A stretch of 64,000 nt of DNA from Dermanyssus gallinae. Its lineage: Eukaryota; Arthropoda; Arachnida; Mesostigmata; Dermanyssidae. Location of the stretch: NCBI GenBank assembly GCA_003439945.1, contig QVRM01003901.1, positions 1,410,501 to 1,474,500 of the forward strand. The letters are read 5' to 3'. The translations under genes and the position numbers were made by a program. The notes under the pieces are model-generated. The model was not told where the DNA came from. It searched no databases and saw nothing but the letters and a program-made list of their open reading frames with translations. This document shows positions 13,485-23,760 of the stretch, one piece after another (position 1 is the first letter of the stretch; each line of letters starts with the position of its first letter).

Positions 13485-14090
13485 TTAGCCAGTATGCAGT
13501 TTCCACAAGGCGAGGCTGCTCCGGTTCTCTGACTGACCAATCTTGGTGGACGCAGCGGTGCTAATAATTATTATAAATACTATGATTGCGGGTAGTCTAC
13601 CGCCTCTAGTACAGTTTTCCACTTGTCTTTTGCACCAGGGCTCTACCAGCAGCAGTTTCCGTGAGTGGTCTTCCGTTGCACCGTTTAACCAAGTGGCTTG
13701 TCTCGGGCCTGTAGCACTTGGGGTGGCTGCGGATTCCATCGCGCGAAGTTCAACCGCGAATTGCCTAAACGCCTGCTCTACGCAGTCTCCTTCTGTCTCT
13801 TTTGGCAACGTGTGTAGCCCGTCGTCTTTCCAAAATGACCTTCCAGAATACGGCGCATTCTCTAGATACTTGTCTTCGATTTGTTGGGCCCTGCCCGTTG
13901 CCGCTACTCTGTTGCAGAGTTTCAGTTTGCGCTCATTCCTGAGGATCGGGGCGTTTCTTCTTTTTGTACACTGCGCACTAGGTAACCGCCGGAAATTTGC
14001 CTCCGCGTGTTTCAGTCTGCAATAGACGGCGCATGCATAAACGGTGGTAGTGGCGGCTGCGGCTGGACATTCAGACTCGACTGCGCCAAT
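13485..14090 (-). CDS. Unidentified open frame of about 200 codons
   Basis: On the minus strand the frame is open from just after a TAA near 14093 down to a stop at 13485. It is hydrophilic, with Cys/Lys-rich segments (CTKRRNAP, RNERKLKLCNR) and an acidic stretch (KETEGDCVEQAF), and it turns hydrophobic (VFIIIIST) near the end. No early ATG fixes a start, so it could be an internal exon or a transposon ORF. The plus strand is also open over 13543-14025, which weakens the coding argument for either strand. The region is GC-richer than its surroundings. I do not recognise the family. Confidence 0.25.
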   Translation of the reverse strand: MGAVESECPAAAATTTVYACAVYCRLKHAEANFRRLPSAQCTKRRNAPILRNERKLKLCNRVAATGRAQQIEDKYLENAPYSGRSFWKDDGLHTLPKETEGDCVEQAFRQFAVELRAMESAATPSATGPRQATWLNGATEDHSRKLLLVEPWCKRQVENCTRGGRLPAIIVFIIIISTAASTKIGQSENRSSLALWKLHTG

Positions 14091-14322
14091 TTAAAATTCG
14101 CCGCCATCATATCGAAACGCCCCACACCGCAAACGAGCGATCAGAACTAAGCAAAACAACGACTAAACTATGACCACTCTCAACTATCTTTGGCATAGAG
14201 CTAAGTTCCTCAGTTTATTGTCTTCGGCATAGTCGGTGTAACATCTACTATACCGCGTATCGATTTCGGCTACTCTCTCGTCTTTCGCTTCCTCTTCTTT
14301 GTTCAGGTTGGTGGGCCGTTCA

Positions 14323-14324
<2 letters not shown>

Positions 14325-14375
<51 letters not shown>
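14325..14375. repeat. (TA)n microsatellite
   Basis: About 50 bp of TA repeats. Confidence 0.95.
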
Positions 14376-14378
<3 letters not shown>

Positions 14379-14394
14379 GGTTTATTTACATAAT

Positions 14395-14645
14395 TTACAA
14401 GAGTCTCCAATACTGTCGCCAAGTTCCCTGCTTGATCGTTGAAAGTCCTTTGCCTGGTAAATTTCCCAGAGTGCCTGTCGCCAGCTCGAGTAGCTTGCAA
14501 AAGTCGTTGAAGGCTTTGGAAGTTAATGGGCCAGGACCACGCAGCGTTTCAAATGCGCAACCAGAAGCGTTTCCAACAATTCCCTCAGACAAGAGTATTT
14601 TCTCCTTTTGTTCTCTTGAGCAAAGGTGACAGCATAGACAGCCTG
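14395..14645 (-). mobile_element. LINE C-terminal-domain fragment
   Basis: The minus frame reads FETLRGPGPLTSKAF, then LELATGTLGNLPGKGLSTIK and a stop. It lines up with the LINE-derived segment at 47389-47580 (GGPDPLTRKLI, then a hydrophilic linker and LSLEIQRGNAAS): the GP-x-PLT-x-K block and the later LS-x2-I-x-Q/KG block are equally spaced. This is the conserved tail that follows the reverse transcriptase in some invertebrate LINEs. It is bounded on both sides by (TA)n arrays. Confidence 0.45.
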
Positions 14646-14651
14646 AGGCAC

Positions 14652-14653
<2 letters not shown>

Positions 14654-14732
<79 letters not shown>
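14654..14732. repeat. (TA)n microsatellite
   Basis: About 79 bp of TA repeats. Open frames running through it are an artefact of the dinucleotide (Tyr-Ile repeats). Confidence 0.95.
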
Positions 14733-14737
<5 letters not shown>

Positions 14738-14847
14738 AGCGGAGAACTGTACCCTGTAACACACACAATCTAAAAGGTATAATTTCATTTTACTAAAATA
14801 AAGGGAAGCATTTATGACTGACTCATACTTATTCTTCTTGTTTCGCA

Positions 14848-14911
14848 GCCGAACTACATAGGCGCATGTTTTTAAATTAGTAGTGCCACATAGGCGCATG
14901 TTTTTAAATTA
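14848..14911. repeat. Tandem duplication of about 32 bp
   Basis: CATAGGCGCATGTTTTTAAA occurs twice, separated by a short spacer ending in TAGTGCCA. Confidence 0.85.
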
Positions 14912-15870
14912 TTAGAAGTTCGCTAAGCCATTGTATAACAATCGGTCTAGTATCCCAATCAAATAAGGTGAAGGCTATTTGACGGCTCGGGAAACGGGAA
15001 ACCAAGATCTAACTAAGCCACCACTCAGCTGCGATAATCGGACAGTAAGTTGACAAAAGAATTCCCGTCTTTTGCTCTGAGTACCACAGTAACGACTCGT
15101 AGGAAATGTTGAATCCTTGGCTTTAAAATATTCCGCTATTTATAATGAACGAATAATGGGTTTGTTGCTTTATTGAGTAAAATTTTAGGTTTTAAGGTTA
15201 AGTTTAAATAATCTCTAGTAAGTAACCGCGAACGTTAGTTGCAGCTATTCCATTAGCAATACTGTATATCTAATACCAAATAGCTAATATATAAATCCAG
15301 AAAACGTTTACACGCCTATTGTTCTTTTGAACTCATGATAAAAACACCCTTCCATAATTCCAGTGGAACTCGACAGGACAAATTACAAATCCTTTGGTGA
15401 CTTTAATTTTGAAAAGTGACCGTTCGTATGATTTTAATCTATATAAAATTTAAACTAAACGTTGTCAAGTCGCTGAAGTGAGTGAAGCACACGACTATTT
15501 CACGAGTAACACTTCAAGAGTTTTTGTTATATGAACAACAAATATAATTTGTCAACATTCGGTTTCTTAACTTGCCAACGCTGTTGCACGACCATAAAAG
15601 CAAACAATGTAGCCAAGTGCATAATAGTTTTCGGTCCGAAATAATTTCTAGCCTCTGAAAACAGTAGCAATTAAAAAGCATCAAGTACGCCATACTCGGA
15701 AACAGATATGCCCTTTCTTTATATAACTTATATTCGTGTATTTTACATTTATACCGCGGATTTTCTCTGATGCATATTGAGGTAACTGCTCAAAAACGTA
15801 CAAAAGTGGTCGCCAAAACTACGAGTTGCTGGATTGTAGTTGTGTATTACCTATGAAGAAACATGATCAC
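14912..15870. other. Intergenic, no gene recognised
   Basis: AT-rich sequence downstream of the OTUD6B polyadenylation signal, without frames of interest. Confidence 0.5.
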
Positions 15871-15873
15871 GTT

Positions 15874-15879
15874 TTTATT
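15874..15879 (-). terminator. Candidate polyadenylation signal of OTUD6B
   Basis: TTTATT on the plus strand, that is AATAAA on the gene strand, about 150 bp after the OTUD6B stop codon. Confidence 0.45.
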
Positions 15880-16030
15880 TCGTGTTCATATCAACCTTGA
15901 CAAAGCTCTACGTTTACACAATTGTATTAATCACTCAACGTAGCTATATGGGATCCTCCTCAAACGTATTTTGCTTTGCATATATTCCAATATACCAACA
16001 ACTGGCCGCTCAAAGTCGCAATAGATCATT

Positions 16031-19000
16031 CTACTTGACGTGATCTGGTGAGTTTAAGTTGTCCTCAGCTGCATCGTCGACTACCGAGTTATAATGTTCG
16101 CCTGTGGTGATCAGATTTCGGTGGTAGCTAAGATGCAGGTGGCGGTTCTTCTTCTTTGTTGACGAGTCATATTCTTCACCGATTTCAATAGTTGGCCCCT
16201 CGGCTTGGTAGACACTTATACGGAGTCCCAACTCTTGACTGACTGCTCTTAGCTCCATCTGTCCGCCCCAGCGAGCGCAATCCGTTTCAATCGCCATACA
16301 GTACATGTCAAAATCTTCGGATTCATCAAGGAAGGGCTCAAAGTCCTCTCGGTGCTTGCGTAAGCAATCAGCACATTGACGTCGTATCTGAAACAGCAGC
16401 AATCAACCGTACTTTTTCTAAACAAAAGTAATTTGCTAGGGAAGACGGGAGTTCTAGACATAATTACGCACTTCTTCCTAATGCTGGCCGGTAGCAAACT
16501 ATACTCGTGTGCCACTTCGTTTCTAGCTTTGACCATCCTGGTGCGTTAGCCGGCCAAGGCACCACTGCTACTCCTTACGCGTTGGGATGACTTAATTCCA
16601 TATATGGTTCTCGGCACTTCTAAATTTACTGCTCACTGTAAAGCCTTCGTTTATGCTACATTTGTGTTAAATGTACAAGTAATAGTAAAAACAGTGATCT
16701 TAACGCGAATATGTTTATGTGTGTATTTCAGATCGAAGCCGGCCTCTCCTATCAATGTCATTGCAGCAGAGAGACGGACGCTTGGCGTAGTCATGCGTCG
16801 CAATCGGTCACTTGGTCTCTTTGCAAGAGATAGATACGCTTTTCTGGGACATTTGAATGGCTTAGATTTACTGCTTGAAAGGCCTTCGAAGCTGAAGGCC
16901 TTCGTCGAGGTCATAACGACCACGGATCATACGTGCTAAACCCATCTTCCATCGTAAAAATCAGGCAACGCGTTACGAGGATGCCGTCCACCGAACCCCT
17001 CCTGCATCTGTCTTATTTACGTTTGCTGCGTTTATGGTGCTCACTACTGTCATCAGGTACGGGTGGCAAATGGTTACGCGCATAGCAGGGACACTGTAAC
17101 CCCACTCTAAACTAAATACAACTAAAGTTATATACCATAAATAAATTGAAGTCGAAACCGTTCTGTTGAAATAAGAGCAGATCTCTTAAATTTCATGACA
17201 AAGCTAAAGTAATCTAAACAGTCTCTATCAAAAGCTATATTCAACATATAACCATTTTGCTAAGGGCCAAATGCATATATATATATATATATATATATAC
17301 ATTTTGCTAAGGGCCAAATGCATATATATATATATATATATATATAAATATGTAAGCAGAAAATGCTATCTTCTGCCCACGTAGTAGAGGGTCCCACGCA
17401 GTACAACTGAATGGCTTTCAACAACATAAGGTTTATTAAAAAAATAAAGAAAACTTCAACACTGGCCAACCGCCGTACAAACGGCTACATTCGGCAACAT
17501 ACGAAGTCTCACGTCGTTTACTCGACGTCTTCTCCGTCACCCGACCTTCTCGGGGGGCCAACACCAAAGTGCACATTGCAACATGCTCGTTGAACATTTT
17601 TCTCAACCTTTAAGGCTAGTTTCCCTTCCCCCTTCTCTAATTCTTCCCCAACTTCCACTGACACTGTTGTCTGCCCGAACTTGGTAGAGACACAGTAAAG
17701 TAGCTATACAGAGGGGAAGGGAGAAAATAGAACGTCAACGACGTCAAGGAGATCAACTGGTACTAAAATAGAGCAAGACATTGACTTGAATAATCATTGA
17801 TTATATATATATATAGTAATGAGTGTAATCAGAATCTCACATATTTATATATGCGCTCCTCCTTCACGAATCTGAACTTTAAAAGTCGCGTCGGCATTGC
17901 ATACAATATTTTTAGGTAACGTTTATAAGTGGCAATTCGGTCTAGCAATTCGGCCTAAGACTGTCATCTGTTACCACATGATTAGGTCTGATATGCTAAC
18001 GTGAATACTGCGGGAAAATGATACAAAAGAAATTGCTCTTAGATGTCGAATACAGCAAATAACTAACGCAAAACAAAGATCTAGCTTCAAACCATAAATC
18101 GTCCAAAAAACAGCACGCTTGACCGACGTACCTCCATGACTGGTTTGGTTTCGCCGTATCTTGACTGCAACTGGTGCGAAATAGCACCGAAGAGACAATT
18201 CCCATCTGGGGCGATGTCGTGGATGCGCATACCCAACTGAGTCAGCTTCGCCTCTAGTTCGCGTTGCTCAATCAAACGTGGCATGTCTTCGCTCAGCTTC
18301 TCCTGTTCGGCAATACGGCGCTCACGCTCCAGATCCTACCCAAAAAAAGTGTTGCTTTAGTTATGGCTATCATCAAAACAATACAAGAAATGATTATATT
18401 TACTAAAATCGTCGCTTACGTATATTTGTGCGCAAAATCTTGTCAACAGATGGCTCACACTGAATACTGTCAATCATCTATGAAAATCATAGATTACATT
18501 TAAGCCAGCTAATACATAACATAACATTTACTAAAAATGTTCTACTTTGTAGAAGAAACAAACATGAACCAAATTCATTGGTGGAACCTTCATTTTCATA
18601 TCAAACTCGTCATATAAAGCTGTTTTATTGCAATGACACCCAACGAGGAATCGACGGTTCAAAGATAACTGTAATTTACATTTTAAAGTATGGAAAGGTA
18701 ACTTTCCTTACTATACCTGCTACTAATATATGCATCGATGCCATATATTCACTATCTGAAAATTCTAGTCTTACCTGATTGTATAAAGCAAATACTGATC
18801 GCTAAAAGAATTAAACAGTTTGAATGCATTGGTCGTTAACATTAAGACTCGACAGACCTCAAGACGCTTCCTTTCGCGGCGCTTTTCGGCTTTCGATGCT
18901 GTTTTGAGTAGCACTGGCCGATCACCTGCATCTGGAGACATGATAACATCGGCATCTGGTTCTTGCAGCGATGTATCGGCTATATGAGCGGTGTTCTCCT

Positions 19001-19838
19001 TTTCTAAAGCAGCTGCCTCGGCCACTTCGAGATCACACTTCTTCGCAAAGTCAGCCTCCATTTGAGCGACCTGAAGCTGCATCTCTTTTTGGCGTTTTTT
19101 GTCACCCTGTGAGCAAACGCGCGCGCGATGTGTTAGTACTAGTAATTACTTTATATTTAATGCGTTTACTCATAAGTTGATACGAAAAGTCAAAATATCA
19201 TACGATACGATGAATATGCATCTTCGTAGATCTCACTACAGGCTACAGGCATATATGTCCCCCTTTCTAACTCCCCCGTTTCTCGTTGTTGTGTTTTAAA
19301 AGCATACATTCAAGCATCTAACAAAGAAACAATGCGTTGTTGCCACTCCTCGCTTAATTTACCCATAAATATATATCAGACTCTGAAAAGTACCAGTGAT
19401 TGCTGTAGGAACCCCCACCAAGATAAATTAGTGTAAAACAGCCTACGCTGGATGCGCTCGTTAAATACGTCCGAGGTGGATTACCTTACTTGCCAACTTT
19501 CTAATGCGTAACTCTTGGCTCACGTACAGAGAGCCGATCTCGAACCTCAGGACTTCGGATCGATCGATTCTAAGAAGTCATCTCTCGATAACTTCTCAAG
19601 CGATCTCGCACTCAGCAGAACTAAATAATATGTTTGTCTAATATATGGCAAAATGTATCTGCAAAAATAATCCCCTGTCAGTTTTGCATATACTCTAGGA
19701 AGTTAGTGTCTTAGCCCAACATAGTCGCCCTAATCTAGTTTATCCAACTTAACACGTATGATATATTTTCCTTCCGAAAATAAAAACTGAGAAAAAGGCG
19801 TTCCGACTTAGGCATTGCAAGTATATACAAATTCAGGA

Positions 19839-19870
<32 letters not shown>

Positions 19871-20008
19871 ATGGGACCTGACCAAGTTCTTGCAATTTCT
19901 ATTTTTCATTATAGATAGTATTTTTTTCTAAAAGCAAATTCATTATATATATATATATATAATGAATTTGTTTCGAAACGTTTTTTTGGTGATTTTGTTG
20001 CATTGCAA

Positions 20009-20054
<46 letters not shown>

Positions 20055-20123
20055 CATTGCAATGCCGAAGTCGGAACGCCTTTCTCTCAATTTTTTTTTC
20101 GGAATGAGGAAGATATCCAAGGT

Positions 20124-20157
<34 letters not shown>

Positions 20158-21909
20158 CATTGGAATCTGATGTGACTTCTACAAAATAATTCCCGTCTTC
20201 ACAGAACAAAATAAGCTAGGAAAATGTTAAACAACAATTTTACTAAATTAAGCTATCTTTAACCGAAATGACTTCAGCTATTTTTTTTTTAACCGAGCCT
20301 AGGATCATGCCTAGGGTCGGTGGGGTGGCTGAGGTGAAAAGAAGGCTCCTGGCCTCGGTGGCCGAATCAACGGCGCTATACGCAGCCCCAGTCTGGGGGG
20401 ACATGGCAATGCGGACGGCGAAAAATAGGGGGGCACTAAGGTCGACCCAACGAACGCTGGCAATCAGGGTAAGCCGGGCGTATCGAACAGTCTCGACCGA
20501 AGCTCTCCTGGTCCTAGCCAAAATGCTGCCATGGGACCTCCTAGTGGCTGAACGAAGTAAAATGTATCTAGACGAAGGTCTGGATCTCACCAGGGCCAGG
20601 AGTGCCACCATATCGGCCTGGCATGAGGAATGGGCGCAGGTAAGACCCGGTGTGACCACAGGGAGCTGGACCAAGAGTCTGATACCGGACCTCAGGGTAT
20701 GGTATGACCGCCGACACGGGGAGCTTTCCTACTGGACGACTCAGGTTCTGACCGGACACGGCCAGTTCCAGAGCTACCTGTCAAGGATCAAGAAGGCCAT
20801 CAGCGATATCTGCGTACTGTGCGACTCTGGAGAAACGGACAACGTAGAGCATACTGTTCTGCGGTGTGATGCTCTCAGGGAAGCACGGGACGCAGCACCA
20901 ACCGCTGTGAGGGGCCGACCCATCAAGGAGGTGGTCTCCCATATGATGACTTCGGCGGAGGCATGGAGGGAGGCGACGAACTTGTTCGACGCTGTTTTGA
21001 CACTCAAGACAGCCAAGGAAACGGCCAGGCGGGAGAGGTTTGAGCGGGTCTCTCGGGAGAGTGGTCGAGACGAGGAGCCGAGGGAGGGGGGAGGGGGTGG
21101 GGAGCAGCCAGGCCCTCATGGTCTCGACGCACCCTCACAGGACGGATTACAAAATGGCATCCCCCTATCCAACCGCAGGTAGACATGCGGGATGATAGTA
21201 AGGGATAGAGCTGATTGAAGGAGAACGGCAGGGACGCCTCTCCCACGGTTTCGATGTAATGCCAAAGTAATACCGAGCCTGGGGGGGTGGGGAGGAATCC
21301 GGGTTTAGTGGGTTTGCGAGTCTCACACTAGTCACGCAGGCTGCTAGTGGCGCATGTGCATCATGCATTACCGAAACCTCCCAGAACAAAAAAAAAAGAG
21401 CCTAGGAAGCTGTTTTGTACATACTAAAGAGAGACGATTGCTTAACTACATACTATATACAAATGAAATCAATGAGCCTGTGGTGATTTTGGCGTGCCAC
21501 AATGCTGTTGAGGGTCATGTATGTGGATGCAATTGAGCTTGTATAGAAAATAATTCCGTGATTCATTTGGGTTCAGCAACTGAAGTTAGTGAGACTTGAT
21601 CAAACGGGTCAGGCTATTGCTTATTAAAATAAGTAGTTATTTATAATATAAATGATTTAACTGAAATTACTCATTTGTTCGTACTATGATGGCTCATCTG
21701 CAACTATATTTAAGCCAATAATAAAAACATAATGTCTTGTGACTATGTCAATTGTCAGTCAACAATTTGAACGAACAGGCTACCTTTGGCACGGTCTTTT
21801 TAAGTTGCATAATCTGAGCCTGGAGGTCTCTGCGTTCCTTTTTATGCCTTGCTTCAGTGTCGTCTCGGATAGAAGTCTCCGTGATATCGGCATGTGTTTT
21901 CGTCGCCAT
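16031..21909 (-). CDS. OTUD6B: OTU-domain deubiquitinase, OTUD6B homologue, four exons
   Basis: Exons on the minus strand are 21909-21784, 19106-18858, 18335-18132 and 16387-16031, all joined in phase 0 with GT/AG borders, giving 311 residues (human OTUD6B has 293). Exon 1 starts MATKTHADITE and contains the charged KKERRDLQAQI helix. Exon 2 is a coiled-coil-like acidic/basic region ending KAEKRRERKRLE, the segment preceding the OTU fold in the family. Exon 3 carries the catalytic Asp and Cys in PDGNCLF. Exon 4 holds WGGQMELRA, GEEY and the catalytic His in EHYNSV. All three catalytic positions are present, so the enzyme should be an active cysteine protease that removes ubiquitin. The 5' leader next to the ATG is a GA-rich tract. 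Intron 1 (21783-19107) carries an R1-like LINE and a foldback structure. Confidence 0.93.
16388..18131 (-). other. OTUD6B: OTUD6B intron 3
   Basis: A 1.7-kb intron holding a 47-bp tandem unit with TA runs (17253-17346) and short open frames on both strands at 16604-16939 that match nothing I know. A possible LTR-like polyadenylation motif (AATAAA on the minus strand, near 17430-17445) is too weak to call. Confidence 0.6.
17253..17346. repeat. 47-bp unit repeated twice, each ending in (TA)n
   Basis: CATTTTGCTAAGGGCCAAAT followed by GCA(TA)n occurs at 17253 and again at 17300. The unit and its TA run were duplicated together. Confidence 0.95.
18336..18857 (-). other. OTUD6B: OTUD6B intron 2
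   Basis: A 522-bp GT/AG intron without recognisable content. Confidence 0.85.
19107..19773. other. OTUD6B intron 1, distal part, nothing recognised
   Basis: No frame or repeat of note apart from the foldback that begins at 19774. Confidence 0.5.
19774..20102. repeat. Foldback (inverted-repeat) element with (TA)n arms, MITE-like
   Basis: Arms of about 47 bp at 19774-19820 and 20057-20102 are nearly complementary; both contain AAGGCGTTCCGACTT and GGCATTGCAA on opposite strands. Between them are (TA)n runs at 19839-19866 and 20011-20052 and a central perfect palindrome AAATTCAT-(TA)n-ATGAATTT at about 19936-19970. The nested symmetry around one centre suggests a non-autonomous foldback or MITE. 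No ORF is inside. Confidence 0.75.
20126..20156. repeat. (TA)n microsatellite
   Basis: About 31 bp of TA repeats beside the foldback element. Confidence 0.95.
20305..21397 (+). mobile_element. 5'-truncated R1-like non-LTR retrotransposon with target-site duplication
   Basis: The insertion runs from 20305 to a 10-A tail at 21388-21397 and is flanked by the direct repeat GAGCCTAGGA (20295-20304 and 21398-21407), a clean target-site duplication. The frame is uninterrupted from the truncation point to a stop at 21180-21182 and encodes the C-terminal part of an R1-clade polymerase: VAESTALYAAPVW, the RAYRTVSTEALLVLA block, then a zinc-finger-like C-x2-C-x8-H-x4-C (CVLC...EHTVLRC), and a Gly-rich tail. 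With no frame breaks it looks recent. It lies in OTUD6B intron 1, antisense to that gene. Confidence 0.88.
21408..21783. other. OTUD6B intron 1, proximal part, nothing recognised
   Basis: AT-rich intronic DNA between the R1-like insertion and exon 1. Confidence 0.5.
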
Positions 21910-22700
21910 CTCTTTTCTTCTCTCTCTCGCTCTCTCCGTTCCCCTTTTCTGTTACGTTCTATCTTGTTCGAGTCTGCCTGTCTTCTGTCGAATTCGCCGG
22001 CTCTTACGATGTAGCAACGCCAACAAGGCCCAAGAAGTCGCGAAGCAATCAAACAAGTTCAGTTTGACGGGGCAAGCTGTCACAATGAGGCCGTCTTCAG
22101 CGGCATGGAACAGGAACAACAGCAACAAACAGCGTCCTTCCTGCTGACAGACCAGTTGCTAATAACTGGCTAATGGGCTTATTAATATATTACCACCAAC
22201 CATTCAATTAACTACCTGCTAACCAGCCATCATTACTAATACTGCTGCTGCTGCAGCTGTTGATGATGATGATGGCGGTTGTGATGATGATGCGCGCACG
22301 CTAAGAGTGTAACCACGCCATAAACTAAGCACATCCACCTGCACCACAAACCTAGCGCGAACATTGGATGACGAACACAATGAATGGAACAACAGCTCAA
22401 TACGAGTTGAACATTGGCGCCCTGCTAAATAAGCCGGCGACCCCTAGCCACCGGAGCCGCGGTGATGACAACAGCAAGTAAGCAAACAGCACGCGGTGTT
22501 CGATTCTCACGAGCTTCTCGACTTGTTCTACAATTTGATGGCTTATTCCGAGCAATACGCGGAGAGCAGCAGTTTCGTTCCCTCCAAACTAAATTCACTT
22601 TATGGCCGTCGTCGGCCTCACCTCACGTCACACTCTTTCATCATAGCCCGCGACGGCAATTCATTAACGCGTTGTGCAACAATAGTATTGAAAAATCCTA
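21910..22700. promoter_or_regulatory. OTUD6B leader and probable promoter region
   Basis: Starting at the ATG there is a GA-rich tract on the gene strand (CT-rich at 21910-21950 on the plus strand), followed by CAG/CTG and GAT trinucleotide tracts at about 22240-22290. The density of GC-rich low-complexity sequence resembles the regions upstream of STT3B and ATG16L1. No core promoter element was identified. Open plus frames at 22462-22744 match nothing. Confidence 0.35.
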
Positions 22701-22749
22701 CATGTTATATGTGTATATATAGGCATTATTATACACATTTGTGAATACA

Positions 22750-23760
22750 TAACAACAATGTTATCGCGTTGTGTAGACGATTTATTAACACCGAACTTAA
22801 GTATTCCAACATTTGCACAATATTTGCATATGGCTTAGCAATACGGTTAGAAGCACCGATTTATTGCAAGGTAAATGGGCGATCGTATATGTATGTACAT
22901 TCGCTTCTTTGTTTTTAAGGTGGCAAGCTTAAAGAGTAACATGGGGCCTCTTGGCACATTGTTGACCGTAATGCCACATGCGCTGCGGTCTTGTCGGTTG
23001 TACTGTTTGGCTTTCAATGCTTTTTAACTTTAAATTACTAATAATTTAATACTCGCACTGTAATAAGCCTTCAAGTTCACATCCCAACTTCTATCTTCAT
23101 CATAATTCAATTGTTTTTTACTGTGTTTTGAGGACAATGTAGTTCTGCTATTAATACAGCAATGCTCAATTTAATAATTAGTAACAACGAACTCGAATCA
23201 TACATCGATACAATGGTAAATATTGCATTGGAGTCGTTTTAGGCGTCAGAGGAAAATAAAACAAGATTTGCTGAAGACGTGCAGATTGTACAGGTTTATG
23301 TTCCCGCGCATACTGCAAGTGCCCAATCCGCTAAGAAATCTGCCTCAGCCTTCTCCACTCTTGCGGAGCCCCAACTGATAGCATGTTACTTCAGCGTCTT
23401 CGATTTTGATAAGAAGTTTACACTAAATCGGCAAACAATCGCTATCAATATTATTATAAGAGGGTGCCATTGCAGCTACAGAGAAGCAATGCCAAGATTA
23501 TGTTGAGTGCTCACCGACAGTCAATCAATAATAATAATAATAAATTGTTTAAATATTATTACTAATATCATTAAACACTAACTTACTATGAAGCTTTTTG
23601 TATCCTTTATTAGAATCCATTATTCAATGTGACCTTTATCGGCTTGGATAACTACATCAGTTCTAGCGTTTGAAGCGCTAATACGTCGCTTGGGATATGT
23701 GTTCAGCTTGTAAACACTACCTCAATGGAGCCTCGGATATGTGCTGCGTTTGCATGAACA
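22750..23760. other. Intergenic, no gene recognised
   Basis: AT-rich. A plus frame at 23279-23506 begins QIVQVYVPAH, faintly like LINE endonuclease strands, but has no catalytic motif. An AAT/TAA run sits near 23530-23545. Confidence 0.45.

Noticed and set aside
14526..14899. Frames with long Tyr-Ile runs, also at 5932, 17260, 19899 and 39972
   Set aside because: Direct consequence of (TA)n arrays, which have no stop codon in two frames per strand.
17430..17600. Possible LTR end on the minus strand
   Set aside because: Only an AATAAA-like motif; no second LTR, no primer site and no gag or pol near it.
20243..20674. 143-codon minus-strand frame
   Set aside because: Antisense of the R1-like ORF.
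23279..23506. Plus frame starting QIVQVYVPAH
   Set aside because: Only a superficial likeness to a LINE endonuclease strand, with no catalytic motif nearby.
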